DNA of 36,785 nt from Methanosarcina sp. KYL-1 (GCF_024372725.1 NZ_VOUA01000035.1:1-36785), one strand, 5' to 3'; counted from the first letter of the stretch, positions 25,368 through 33,954 are shown. The notes: generated by a model not told the origin, from the sequence alone. Numbers and translations: made by a program.

Positions 25368-26570
25368 ATGAAATACGCCGTACTTATCGGAGACGGAATG
25401 GCGGATTACCCCATAGAGGAACTGGGAGGCAGGACCATTCTCCAGGCAGCCAGTACCCCTGCTATGGATTCGATCGCAGCCCGCGGAAAAGCCGGACTTG
25501 CAAAAACCGTGCCTGACGGTTTTCCCCCGGGCAGTGACGTGGCAAACATGTCCATTATCGGATACGACCCGGCAGTATACTACTCAGGGCGGGCTCCTCT
25601 GGAAGCCGGAAGCATGGGCGTGTCCCTTGCAGCCGATGACGTGGCTTTCAGGTGCAATCTGGTAACAATCGAAAACGGGATAATAAAAGATTACAGTGCC
25701 GGGCATATCAGCAGTGACGAAGCAAAAATCCTTATCGAAACTCTTGACTCGGAACTCAGGACTGAGGAGTTGAAGTTCTATCCCGGGATCAGCTACAGGC
25801 ACCTTATGGTTGTCCGTGGGGACCGGGGGGCTGAAACCGAGTGTACGCCTCCCCACGACGTGACCGGGGAAAAAGTGGAGGGCCACCTCCCTAAAGGAAA
25901 GGACGGGAAGTTTTTCTCGGACCTCATGGCAGCTTCAATGGAGATTTTGCAGCTGCACCCTGTGAACCTGAAGCGGGTCGAAGAGGGTAAAAACCCGGCC
26001 AACTCCATCTGGGTCTGGGGCCAGGGCCATGCCCCGAAGTTCACATCCTTCCGGGAACTTTACGGGAAGGCAGGGGCCGTAATCTCTGCCGTGGACCTCC
26101 TTAAAGGAATCGGGGTCTATGCAGGGCTGGACGTAATCGAGGTTCCGGGCGCCACCGGCTACCTGGACACCAATTACGAAGGAAAAGCCAGCGCCGCAAT
26201 TGAAGCTTTCAAGACCCGGGACATCGTCTTCGTGCACGTGGAAGCCCCGGACGAAGCCGGACACGAAGGCAGCCTTAAGAAAAAGATGCAGGCCGTTGAG
26301 GACTTCGACCGCAGGATCGTGGCTCCTATCCTGGAATACGCCGAGGCTTCGGAAGAACCCTTTACCATTCTCGTGATGCCTGACCACCCGACTCCCATCT
26401 CGGTAAAGACTCATACCCCTGACCCAATTCCCTTTGCTATCTACAGGACCGATGCAGGGGACCCGGACGGGGCAGAGGCTTTTGACGAGGAATCGGTTAA
26501 AAAAGGTTCCATGGGCATTGTTAAAGCTTCGGACCTTGTCGGGATGCTTATCAGGATGGATAATTTCTGA
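25368..26570 (+). CDS. apgM: 2,3-bisphosphoglycerate-independent phosphoglycerate mutase, archaeal type
   Basis: Interconverts 3- and 2-phosphoglycerate in glycolysis/gluconeogenesis. It is a metal-dependent alkaline phosphatase superfamily enzyme. The N-terminal metal site is IGDGMADYP; the nucleophile serine is in PPGSDVANMSIIGYDP. Later metal ligands are in HVEAPDEAGHEG and MPDHPTPI. The 400-aa length matches archaeal ApgM rather than the longer bacterial GpmI. A good promoter and ribosome site precede it. The stop codon lies within a 27-28 bp unit repeated three times downstream. Confidence 0.95.
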   Translation: MKYAVLIGDGMADYPIEELGGRTILQAASTPAMDSIAARGKAGLAKTVPDGFPPGSDVANMSIIGYDPAVYYSGRAPLEAGSMGVSLAADDVAFRCNLVTIENGIIKDYSAGHISSDEAKILIETLDSELRTEELKFYPGISYRHLMVVRGDRGAETECTPPHDVTGEKVEGHLPKGKDGKFFSDLMAASMEILQLHPVNLKRVEEGKNPANSIWVWGQGHAPKFTSFRELYGKAGAVISAVDLLKGIGVYAGLDVIEVPGATGYLDTNYEGKASAAIEAFKTRDIVFVHVEAPDEAGHEGSLKKKMQAVEDFDRRIVAPILEYAEASEEPFTILVMPDHPTPISVKTHTPDPIPFAIYRTDAGDPDGAEAFDEESVKKGSMGIVKASDLVGMLIRMDNF

Positions 26571-26639
26571 CCGGGTAATTCTTGTACAATAACCTGATCG
26601 GGTAATTCCTTGTACAGTAGCCTGATCGGGTAATTCCTT
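26567..26639. repeat. 27-28 bp repeat, 3 copies, containing the apgM stop codon
   Basis: Units begin CTGACCGGGTAATTCTTGTA (26567), CTGATCGGGTAATTCCTTGT (26594) and again at 26622. The first includes the TGA at 26568-26570, so the TGA triplet is carried in every copy. Confidence 0.93.
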
Positions 26640-26725
26640 CTGCGGTACCCAGGTCCCTTTCTTTTTTTCTTTAAAATCTTTTTTTTCTTTTTTGCACTAC
26701 CTTTTGTTAAAATCTTTCAAGAAAA

Positions 26726-26772
26726 CGTATATATTCCCTCTCAATATATTCAAATAACGACATTATACGTCG
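26726..26772 (+). promoter_or_regulatory. hsp20 promoter with a dyad over the start site
   Basis: A TATA box (CGTATATATT, about 26726-26735) predicts initiation near 26757. There an inverted repeat CGAC-N7-GTCG (26758-26772) is placed to act as an operator. A second TATA-like sequence lies at 26743-26750. Confidence 0.45.
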
Positions 26773-26800
26773 AAATTACAGTTTAATTAAGGGGGACTTT

Positions 26801-27265
26801 ATGATGAGATGGCCTGTCAAAAGACCGTTTGGAGGGCCGGCGCGCTGGGATCCTTTTGAGGAGATCAGGAGGACGCAGGAGCGCCTGAACCAGTTGTTTG
26901 AGGATTACATGCCCATGGAAGAATGGGGAGGCAGCAAGATATACGCCCCTGCCATTGACATCATGGATGAAGACGACAAGCTTGTGGTCACAACCGACCT
27001 TCCGGGGGTCAATAAAGAAGATATCGAGCTCAGTGTAAAAGACGACATGCTGGAAATCAGCGCAAAATCGGGGAAGGAAAAAGAAGTCGAAGAAGAAGGC
27101 TACCTGCGCCGGGAGAGGGCATACACGCGCTTTTACCGGGCAGTCCGGCTGCCTTCCAATGTCATGGATGAAGGCTCAACTGCAAAAATAGAAAACGGCG
27201 TCCTGACAATCACGCTTCCGAAACTCAAGCTTGAAGAGCCCAAGAAGCGGATCCAGATCGAGTGA
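26801..27265 (+). CDS. hsp20: Small heat shock protein (Hsp20/alpha-crystallin)
   Basis: An oligomeric holdase chaperone that binds unfolding proteins. The N terminus (PFEEIRRTQERLNQLFEDYM) is typical of archaeal Hsp20. The alpha-crystallin domain spans about 45-140 with DLPGVNKEDIELSVKDDMLEI and the closing motif GVLTITLPKL. The IQIE C terminus resembles the I-x-I tail. Two ATGs are adjacent in frame (26801 and 26804); GGGGGA at 26791-26796 is better spaced for the second. It has its own promoter and terminator. Confidence 0.94.
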   Translation: MMRWPVKRPFGGPARWDPFEEIRRTQERLNQLFEDYMPMEEWGGSKIYAPAIDIMDEDDKLVVTTDLPGVNKEDIELSVKDDMLEISAKSGKEKEVEEEGYLRRERAYTRFYRAVRLPSNVMDEGSTAKIENGVLTITLPKLKLEEPKKRIQIE

Positions 27266-27288
27266 TTTTCAAAAGGCTTAAAGCCCGA

Positions 27289-27322
27289 GATTGAGGGAAA
27301 TCCCTCATCAATCTATTTTTTT
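27289..27322 (+). terminator. hsp20 terminator hairpin
   Basis: GATTGAGGGA pairs with TCCCTCA-TC-AATC across a very short loop and is followed directly by TATTTTTTTCGTTTTTT. Confidence 0.65.
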
Positions 27323-27341
27323 CGTTTTTTCTGAGGAAAAC

Positions 27342-27731
27342 TCACGCATAGTGCGGGAAGATGTACTTTATTTCCTTGACCTTTTCTCCTTCTCCTTCCT
27401 CTTCATCGGGGAATTCCTTGCTTTTCAGGGCCTCGGCCCTTGCAATTTCCGGATGCTGTTTCAGGAATTCTCTCGAGTAGGCAGTGGTTTTCTTTGCGGA
27501 TGACTGGAATATTCCATCTATCTCTTCCCTGCCGAACTGCCCGTGGTAAAGGAGGAGCTGTGTGACCTTTTCCCGGGTGGCCTGGGGCTCGTTCTCATAA
27601 TCCAGAGAATAAAAAAGTTTGCTTATGATGACTCGTAAAGTCCTGGGCCTGCTCCGTTCATTGTCTTTTAGCTCAAAAGGAGTCCGTTCTTTGATTTTCT
27701 GTATGATTAAGTTGAGATCGTACTGGCTCAT
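27342..27731 (-). CDS. Conserved hypothetical archaeal protein
   Basis: A 129-aa soluble, mostly helical protein. It begins MSQYDLNLIIQKIKERTPFE and contains RPRTLRVIISKLFYSLDYE and VTQLLLYHGQFGREEIDGI, then an acidic low-complexity stretch (FPDEEEGEGEKVKE) and IKYIFPHYA. The helix spacing suggests a small winged-helix or helical bundle, but I cannot assign a family. GGGTGA lies 6 nt upstream of the ATG at 27731, a strong ribosome site. It is convergent with hsp20, whose terminator ends 20 nt away. Confidence 0.75.
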   Translation of the reverse strand: MSQYDLNLIIQKIKERTPFELKDNERSRPRTLRVIISKLFYSLDYENEPQATREKVTQLLLYHGQFGREEIDGIFQSSAKKTTAYSREFLKQHPEIARAEALKSKEFPDEEEGEGEKVKEIKYIFPHYA

Positions 27732-27840
27732 GTTTCACCCTTAAGAGTTTTGGGTTGCAAGCTAGATAAGAATTCGCAAATGCGCCTGTGAAAAGAAAAG
27801 GAAAGGTGGAAATCATATTTGCCGGAGAACAGGGTGAGAA

Positions 27841-27942
27841 CTGGAAATAGGTTTAGACCTGGAAATAGGTTTAGACCTGGAAATAGGTTTAGACCTGGAA
27901 ATAGGTTTAGACCTGGAAATAAGGTTAGACCTGGAAAATGGC
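27841..27942. repeat. 18-bp tandem repeat, about 5.5 copies
   Basis: The unit CTGGAAATAGGTTTAGAC starts at 27841, 27859, 27877 and 27895; the copy at 27913 is slightly changed and a partial copy follows. Confidence 0.96.
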
Positions 27943-28161
27943 GGGAATCAAAAAACAGACCAATAAATCGAAAAATAAGGTAAAAAGTGCGGCATCAGGA
28001 AATTGTTTTCGTCATCTTTTGCTCGGTCGGGGTAACTCTCATCATCGCCGCGAAACTTAGTATATCGGTGGTCTTATTTATGGTTACTGCCTTTACTGCT
28101 GCAAATTATTCCCGTATGGGATTTTTTCCCGGATTCTGTCGGGTACTATCACGTTGCATCG

Positions 28162-28223
28162 TCACATCACACTGTCACATCACACTGTCACATCACACTG
28201 TCACATCACACTGTCACATCACA
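28162..28223. repeat. 13-bp tandem repeat, about 4.8 copies, before cofE
   Basis: TCACATCACACTG repeats from 28162 and ends about 30 nt before the cofE ribosome site. The 13-bp period shifts frame at each unit, so it is not coding. Confidence 0.96.
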
Positions 28224-28262
28224 TTATATCTTACCGATTTCAAATCTCTTTGAGGAAGCCGC

Positions 28263-29024
28263 TTGAAATTCGAAGCCATTGCCGTAGAAAATATACCCCT
28301 GATCCAGAAAGGGGACGACCTTCCCTTAATCATCTGCGAAAACATGGAATTGCAGGACAGGGATATTGTCATCATCGCCTCGACCGTGGTTGCAAAAGCC
28401 GAAGGGGAAACCTTCAGGCTTAAAGACCTCATCCCGGGGGAGAAGGCACTTGAAATTGCAGCTAAGAACGGGCAGGACCCCCGCTTTGTCCAGGCTGTCC
28501 TGGACCGGAGCAGGGAGCTTCTGGTGGAAGTCCCATTCATGCTTGCAATAACCCATGCCGGACACACTTGCGTAAACGCGGGGGTCGACAACTCCAATAT
28601 CGAGGGAGACTTTTTGCTTAACACTCCCGGGGACCCGGATGCAAGTGCCGCAAGGCTCGGGGAAAGACTTGAAAAGCTGAGCGGGAAAAAGTTAAGTGTC
28701 ATAGTCACGGACACAAACGGGCGGGCTTTCAAGATAGGACAGACAGGTGTTGCCATAGGGATCTACAGGATAAAACCTATAAAACGCTGGATAGGGGAAA
28801 AAGACCTTTTCGGGAAAGTCCTTGAGATTACCGAGGAGGCCGTGGCAGATGAGCTTGCGGGCGCAGCCAATCTCCTGATGGGGGAAGGAGCAGGCGGGAC
28901 TCCTGTAATTATCATTCGAGGGCTTGATTATTACTGCGAAGTAGATGCCTGCATCAAAGAAACCTACCGCCCTGAAGAAATGGACATAATTAAAAAAGGG
29001 CTTCGCTACCTGCAGAACAAATGA
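28263..29024 (+). CDS. cofE: Coenzyme F420-0:L-glutamate ligase
   Basis: Adds glutamates (GTP-dependent) to F420-0 to form the gamma-linked tail of coenzyme F420, the main hydride carrier of methanogens. Family blocks are IIASTVVAKAEGETFRL near the N terminus, AGHTCVNAGVDNSNIEGDF, VIVTDTNGRAFKIGQTGVAIG (GTP and metal site), and VADELAGAANLLMGEG. The 253-aa length fits. It starts with TTG at 28263, with GAGG about 8 nt upstream. The last codons and TGA are followed by a diverged copy of the same words (GACAAATAATC), a faint case of stop duplication. Confidence 0.94.
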   Translation: MKFEAIAVENIPLIQKGDDLPLIICENMELQDRDIVIIASTVVAKAEGETFRLKDLIPGEKALEIAAKNGQDPRFVQAVLDRSRELLVEVPFMLAITHAGHTCVNAGVDNSNIEGDFLLNTPGDPDASAARLGERLEKLSGKKLSVIVTDTNGRAFKIGQTGVAIGIYRIKPIKRWIGEKDLFGKVLEITEEAVADELAGAANLLMGEGAGGTPVIIIRGLDYYCEVDACIKETYRPEEMDIIKKGLRYLQNK

Positions 29025-29166
29025 TCTCGAGACAAATAATCCTGACCTGGGTGGGGTTCGGGCGTTAAAACAGGATCTGTTGAAAGGAAAAACTGGAACG
29101 GAATAGGCCGGAAAGGAAAAATGGAACGGAAACTCGGGATTCTTCCTTCCGGTTCTGTTTCCGGTT

Positions 29167-29640
29167 TCAGTCGCAATTCTCATTGTTAAGTTCAAAGGGG
29201 ATGTGTTCCACTTCCACCCCGGCGTCTCTGAAATAGCCCAGGGAATCGGTATCCGGGTATGGGGTTGCGTATACAACTTTTTTGATATTCGAGTTGATTA
29301 TCATCTTTGCACAGAGGATGCAGGGCTGATGAGTACAGTAGAGGGTTGCCCCGGCTATGCTGACCCCGTGGATTGCGGCCTGGATGATGGCGTTCTGTTC
29401 CGCATGTACGGCCCTGCACTTTTCATGCCGCGTACCGGAAGGAATTTTTTCCTGGGCCCGGATGCAGCCTATTTCAAGGCAGTGTTCCATACCGCTTGGA
29501 GCGCCGTTGTACCCTGTTGAGAGGATGCGCTTGTCCCGGACGATCACAGCCCCCACGTTGTTCCGGAGGCATGTGGCCCTTTTGCCTACCACGAAGGCGA
29601 TTTCGAGGAAGTATTCGTCAAGGGAAGGTCTTTCTGTCAT
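29167..29640 (-). CDS. Deoxycytidylate (dCMP) deaminase family protein
   Basis: A zinc-dependent cytidine deaminase fold enzyme, probably converting dCMP to dUMP for thymidylate synthesis. The metal and catalytic motif is HAEQNAII, followed by [33 protein letters not shown] is the usual nucleotide-binding start. I place the start at ATG 29640 ([11 protein letters not shown]) because the domain begins there and a TATA box at 29663-29673 predicts initiation near 29642, making it leaderless. The 53 residues available upstream are unlikely to be translated. Length is then 157 aa, normal for the family. Confidence 0.9.
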   Translation of the reverse strand: MTERPSLDEYFLEIAFVVGKRATCLRNNVGAVIVRDKRILSTGYNGAPSGMEHCLEIGCIRAQEKIPSGTRHEKCRAVHAEQNAIIQAAIHGVSIAGATLYCTHQPCILCAKMIINSNIKKVVYATPYPDTDSLGYFRDAGVEVEHIPFELNNENCD

Positions 29641-29662
29641 TATTTTTAATGAACAGTAACTC

Positions 29663-29673
29663 GTATATATAGT
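29663..29673 (-). promoter_or_regulatory. TATA box of the dCMP deaminase gene, predicted leaderless
   Basis: On the minus strand CTATATATACG is centred about 28 nt before the ATG at 29640, with no ribosome site between. Confidence 0.6.
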
Positions 29674-30080
29674 TGTGACGTTAGAACCTGTACCATTTTT
29701 GCGAATCAGTTTTAAATATATAAAAAGAACCTCGCTTTTCGAGGAAGAATTGATATAAATTGATATAATCAGTGAGAGTACAGAATTGAAATAGCTCAAC
29801 TTTCATTAGTATAATAGCTCAACTTTCATTAGTATTATTGAGAAGTTGTATTAGTATTATTAAGAAGTCGTAGAAGTATTAAAAAGTTAAAGAATTAAAC
29901 CGGATAACGCTTATTAGCACTATTGAGAAGTGTTGAATGCCTGTATCCGGGGCCGCGATCGGAATCCGGTTCAGATACGTTCAAGGTCATCAAGTAATTT
30001 CTGGATTGTGAATCTGGATTTGTAAGACAGATTCGGATAAGTTCAAGGAAAAATAGATTATTTATTCGGAGTATTGAATC
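29674..30080 (+). other. Long upstream region of secF with nested repeats
   Basis: A plus-strand TATA box (TTTAAATATATAAA, 29710-29723) predicts a transcript from about 29748, over 330 nt before secF. A CCTCG/CGAGG hairpin is at 29730-29744. A 23-bp unit (AATAGCTCAACTTTCATTAG type) is doubled at 29790-29835. A 22-bp unit (ATTAGTATTATTGAGAAGTT type) is doubled at 29828-29871. Near 30020-30050 the words GATTCGGATAAGTTCAAGG echo GGTTCAGATACGTTCAAGG at about 29967. No gene is supported. Confidence 0.55.
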
Positions 30081-30986
30081 ATGGCAACAGGTTTGACCGA
30101 ATTTTTAGATTCCTTCGTGAAAAGTCACGATAATCGCCAGTTGCTGGCAATTCCCCTTGCAATACTGGCCCTTTCTTTAGCAGTGCTGCTTGTTTCTTTT
30201 GCAAGCAGCGGGTCACCGGTAATTCTGGGGATGGAATTCCAGGGCGGTACCCAGATTTCTGTAGAAACGACAGATTCTCCTTCTGTACTTGAAGAGCTGT
30301 ATTCGACTTATCCGCTAATGGATGCCCGGCAGGCCGGAAGCAGGGTCATCATGCAGTTCGGGGTCATGGGAAATGAAGAACAGCGCCAGCTCGAAGACGA
30401 TGTAATGGGCCGCTATTCCAATGTGGAAATAAAGCAGATAGGTCCAGTGTACGGGAAGGACCTGCAGGTCCAGGCTCTAAGGGCCCTTTTCATTTCTTTC
30501 TTAGGGATGGCCCTTGTAGTCTTCCTTATCTTCCGGAGCCCTATACCCTCTTTTGCGGTGGTGCTCTCTGCCTTTTCGGACATCGTGATTGCTGCGGCTT
30601 TCATGCGGATAGCAGGAATCGAACTCTCCCTTGGGACCGTTGCTGCCCTGCTCATGCTGATAGGTTATTCCGTGGACAGTGACATCCTGCTTACGAACAG
30701 GGTGCTCAAGCGCAGGGGCACGGTCGAAGAAAAAGTTTCCAGGGCCATGCAGACCGGGATTACCATGACCACCACAACCCTTGCAGCCCTTGTGGTGATG
30801 TATGTCGTCTCCACTTTCCCCTACCTGATCATCCCCTCTTTCACGCAGATCACCCTGCTCTCGCAGATTTCTATCGTGCTGATCATAGGGCTGGCTGCTG
30901 ACCTTATGAACACCTGGCTCTTAAACACCGGGATTCTGCGCTGGTTCGTCCTCAAACCCGAATTCAGAGGGAGGTATAACAGATGA
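30081..30986 (+). CDS. secF: Preprotein translocase subunit SecF
   Basis: An RND-family membrane protein that works with SecD and the SecYEG channel in protein export, probably using ion gradients, as archaea lack SecA. The 301-aa product has an N-terminal membrane helix, the extracytoplasmic motif ILGMEFQGGTQISVE, and five C-terminal membrane helices including GYSVDSDILLTNRVLKRRG. The start at 30081 has GGAG 11 nt upstream. secD overlaps its stop by 4 nt, so the order is secF-secD, the reverse of most bacteria but usual in archaea. Confidence 0.94.
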   Translation: MATGLTEFLDSFVKSHDNRQLLAIPLAILALSLAVLLVSFASSGSPVILGMEFQGGTQISVETTDSPSVLEELYSTYPLMDARQAGSRVIMQFGVMGNEEQRQLEDDVMGRYSNVEIKQIGPVYGKDLQVQALRALFISFLGMALVVFLIFRSPIPSFAVVLSAFSDIVIAAAFMRIAGIELSLGTVAALLMLIGYSVDSDILLTNRVLKRRGTVEEKVSRAMQTGITMTTTTLAALVVMYVVSTFPYLIIPSFTQITLLSQISIVLIIGLAADLMNTWLLNTGILRWFVLKPEFRGRYNR

Positions 30987-32707
30987 GTGACGCAAAAAGC
31001 CTCTTTAAAAACGTAAGGGTTATCATATTCATTATTGCCCTGCTGGGGTCAATCGTGGCTATAGGCCCAGGATACACTTCCGGGGAAGGCACAACCTCCA
31101 ACCTTAACTACGGGCTTGACCTGGAAGGCGGGTCCTGGCTCCAGATCCAGCTGCAGGGCGCTCTGGTCCAGGTGGATGCCGATGGTGGAAAGATCGTCAC
31201 TGAAATGGTGGAGCCGGTCATCGGAGCCCCTATAACGATTACGCAAAACAAGCTTGAAGGCAGCGGCCTTACAGAAGCTGAAAATTCAATCACATTCACG
31301 ACAGATGCCTCGGTCAGCACGTCCGAACTCGAACACCTGGAACTCGGGAGGATAAGTGTGGACAGGCTGAACCAGGGCATTACCCAGGTCACCATCTTTA
31401 CCAGCAAGGAAGCCCTTATCCGGCTTTACCTGGCAAATGCCCTGGATTCCGAGGTCGTTACCCTGGATACCGGGGAAGGGGTTTTTTATGAAATCAGGAC
31501 CGCCGTATCCGAAGAAGAGCTCAAAGCCCTTATGGAAAAGGTAGGCGGGTCAATTCTCCTTAACGAAGACGGGACCTCCAGTTACAAAGAAGGGGTCAGC
31601 GTCCAGACCAGAGACCTGACCAGGGAGATCCTCAACGACAAGCTCAACTCCCTGGGCCTGAAAGACATCCCTGTCAGGACAGTCGGGGAAGACTACATCC
31701 TCATTGATTTCGCAGGCATAGACCTGGCAACCGCCAAGGACATTGCCGAAAAGCCCGGGAAATTCGAGATAAGGATCCAGACTACCGGAAACGAGTCCCG
31801 GCATGTGCTCTACGGTGATTCCATCGTAAGCGTCGGAATTCCGGGCTTCCATGACAACCAGTGGCATACGCCCTTCACCCTGGATGAAGATGGGGCTCTT
31901 GCTCTCCAGAAGGTTGCAATCGAAACCGGGGCAGTGGACAACCCGCAGGACCACTACCTGGACATGTACCTGGACGAAAACCTGATCTACAGCGCCCCTC
32001 TGAGTTATTCTGCCGCAACAAGGCTGAAAGAGTCCCCGATTTATTCCTGGGAATCTTCCACGGGCAGTGACGAAGCTGCCAAGGCCGATGCCGAAGCCCT
32101 CCAGATCCACCTAAGGGCCGGGGCTCTTCCTGTGAACGTGGTGCTTGTGGGTTCCGGGCATGTGGATGCAGCTCTCGGGGAACAGTTCAAGACCGAAGCC
32201 CTTATCGCAGGTCTGCTGTCTCTCATTGCCGTGGCCGCAGTGGTCTTCCGCAGGTATAAAAGACCTGAAATTCTGGTGCCCATGGTCGGGACTTCCATAA
32301 GTGAAGTGATCATGATCCTCGGGGTTGCGGCAGCCATTGGCTGGCAGCTGGACCTTCCGGCAATTGCAGGTATCATTGCCGCCATAGGGACGGGTATTGA
32401 CCACCTTGTAATCATCACCGACGAGGTGCTCTACGAAGGCAAGCTCCCCCCCACAAAGGTCTTCCTTTCCAGGATCGGAAAAGCCTTCGCAATCATCTTC
32501 GGGGCAGCGGCCACAACTGTCATTGCCATGTCCCCGCTGGTGATTATGGGCTTCGGAGCCCTGAAAGGCTTTGCCATTACCACGATCATCGGTGTCTTTA
32601 TCGGGGTCGTAATTGCAAGGCCGGTTTACGGCATGGTGATCAAGGAAATGCTTGAAGCAAGCGGAGCAACTGCAGAGAACGGAAAAGCGGAAGTTTCGGC
32701 TGAGTGA
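30983..32707 (+). CDS. secD: Preprotein translocase subunit SecD
   Basis: The larger partner of SecF. A membrane helix at residues 10-30 is followed by NYGLDLEGGSWLQIQLQG, the SecD signature, and a large extracytoplasmic domain of about 350 residues. Five further helices include IIAAIGTGIDHLVIITDEVL near the C terminus. The 574-aa length is normal for archaea. It overlaps secF by 4 nt and is followed after 37 nt by the clamp loader gene, so all three may be one transcript. Confidence 0.94.
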   Translation: MSDAKSLFKNVRVIIFIIALLGSIVAIGPGYTSGEGTTSNLNYGLDLEGGSWLQIQLQGALVQVDADGGKIVTEMVEPVIGAPITITQNKLEGSGLTEAENSITFTTDASVSTSELEHLELGRISVDRLNQGITQVTIFTSKEALIRLYLANALDSEVVTLDTGEGVFYEIRTAVSEEELKALMEKVGGSILLNEDGTSSYKEGVSVQTRDLTREILNDKLNSLGLKDIPVRTVGEDYILIDFAGIDLATAKDIAEKPGKFEIRIQTTGNESRHVLYGDSIVSVGIPGFHDNQWHTPFTLDEDGALALQKVAIETGAVDNPQDHYLDMYLDENLIYSAPLSYSAATRLKESPIYSWESSTGSDEAAKADAEALQIHLRAGALPVNVVLVGSGHVDAALGEQFKTEALIAGLLSLIAVAAVVFRRYKRPEILVPMVGTSISEVIMILGVAAAIGWQLDLPAIAGIIAAIGTGIDHLVIITDEVLYEGKLPPTKVFLSRIGKAFAIIFGAAATTVIAMSPLVIMGFGALKGFAITTIIGVFIGVVIARPVYGMVIKEMLEASGATAENGKAEVSAE

Positions 32708-32744
32708 ACTTGAGTGTGAAAGGCCAAAAACGAGGTTGGAATAC

Positions 32745-33770
32745 ATGCAGGATCTCTGGACATTGAAATACAGGGCAGGTACCCTGGAGGAGCTGCTTGG
32801 AAACGAACACTCCGTAGACACGCTTTCCGAACTGGTGAAGTCCGGGGCTCTCCCCCACCTCGTTTTCTACGGCCCGGAAAACTCGGGCAAGACGACAGCT
32901 GCTCTTGCCCTTGCCCGGGAACTCTACGGGGAAACCTGGAAAAACAACTTTACTTATTTCAACGCCTCGGACTTTTTTGACCAGGGCAAGCGTTATCTTG
33001 TCCGGGACAAGCGTTTTGTCCGCTTTCTGGGTACCGATGACCCCAAAAAGATCTACAAAAGCGTAATCGAGATTTTTAAGGAAATCATCAACGAATATGC
33101 AGGGATGGCTTCCATAGATGCGGATTACAAGCTTATCTATATTGATAACGCCGAGTCCCTGAGTTCCGATGCCCAGCATGCCCTCAGGCGCATTATGGAA
33201 AAGTACAGTGCGACCTGCAGGTTCATCCTCTCCACAACTCGCCCCTCAAAGCTTATTTCTCCTCTCCGTTCGAGAGGCCTTCAGCTCTTTTTCACATATG
33301 TGCCGGATTCCCTCCTGAAACCTCATCTCGAAAAAATCGTAGAAGCCGAAAAACTCCTGTGTTCGGAGGGAGCCCTGGATGCAGTCCTCTATCTTGCGAA
33401 AGGGAATGTTGCAAGGGCTGTACAGATCCTCCAGCTTGCTTCTCTCAGGGCAGGGGAGGATGCGGTTACGGAGGATATCGTGTATGAGGTTACCGTGAAA
33501 GGCAGGGATGAAGCAATAGATGAACTGCTGGATGCCGCTCGTGCCGGGAACTTTACCCGCAGCCGCCAGCTCATTGATGACATGCTTATCGAAAAAGGGC
33601 TTTCGGGGACCGAAATCCTCGAAGGGCTTTCCGAAGCCCTGGCGGATTCGGGGGAAGCTGATGAGGAAATCGCCCGCCTTGTAGTGAAGGTCGCAGAAGC
33701 TGATGCCCGCCTCGGGGGGGCCGCAAATGAGAGGATCCAGCTTGAAAAGCTGATTTCCTATTTCTCCTGA
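32745..33770 (+). CDS. rfcS: Replication factor C small subunit 2 (clamp loader), altered motifs
   Basis: A AAA+ clamp loader subunit that loads PCNA onto DNA. From ATG 32745 the product is 341 aa, with WTLKYRAGTLEELLGN at the N terminus and Walker A GPENSGKT (43-50). Walker B reads LIYIDNAE instead of the usual DEAD. The arginine-finger SRC motif reads SRG (176-178). A segment of about 25 extra residues (FDQGKRYLVRDKRFVRFLGT) sits between Walker A and B. Such divergence fits the second small subunit known in Methanosarcina and haloarchaea rather than the main RfcS. I choose 32745 because GAGGT lies 9 nt upstream and family members start there. Confidence 0.87.
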   Translation: MQDLWTLKYRAGTLEELLGNEHSVDTLSELVKSGALPHLVFYGPENSGKTTAALALARELYGETWKNNFTYFNASDFFDQGKRYLVRDKRFVRFLGTDDPKKIYKSVIEIFKEIINEYAGMASIDADYKLIYIDNAESLSSDAQHALRRIMEKYSATCRFILSTTRPSKLISPLRSRGLQLFFTYVPDSLLKPHLEKIVEAEKLLCSEGALDAVLYLAKGNVARAVQILQLASLRAGEDAVTEDIVYEVTVKGRDEAIDELLDAARAGNFTRSRQLIDDMLIEKGLSGTEILEGLSEALADSGEADEEIARLVVKVAEADARLGGAANERIQLEKLISYFS

Positions 33771-33922
33771 TTTATTTTTTTGGATGTTTGGGTTTTGTTT
33801 ATATAAGTTTTGGTGTTTTATTCAGGCATCGAATTCTTATATTTAAATCTTCCCTATTACTCATTTTCAATAATCCAAAAATATATATACTAATTCCCCC
33901 TCTCAAAATTATCATGGGGAAG

Positions 33923-33932
33923 TTATATATAC
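33923..33932 (+). promoter_or_regulatory. TATA box upstream of the candidate RNA
   Basis: TTATATATAC, in a good archaeal promoter context, predicts initiation near 33955. A near-copy lies at 33881-33890. Confidence 0.5.
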
Positions 33933-33954
33933 TTTCGATTTTTATCTATAAGTT

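Larger units (their letters stand above)
27732..28262. other. Spacer with two different tandem arrays
   Basis: Apart from the 18-bp and 13-bp arrays, 27987-28150 encodes a hydrophobic frame with a GTG start whose end runs into the 13-bp array. I do not accept it as a gene without comparison. Confidence 0.6.

Noticed and set aside
27987-28253. 88-aa hydrophobic frame with GTG start and AAGG upstream
   Set aside because: The N-terminal half could be a membrane peptide, but the C terminus is the 13-bp array and no family is seen; it may be a decayed gene.
29641-29799. N-terminal extension of the dCMP deaminase (53 residues)
   Set aside because: It contains the TATA box and lies upstream of the predicted transcription start; its sequence is unlike the family.
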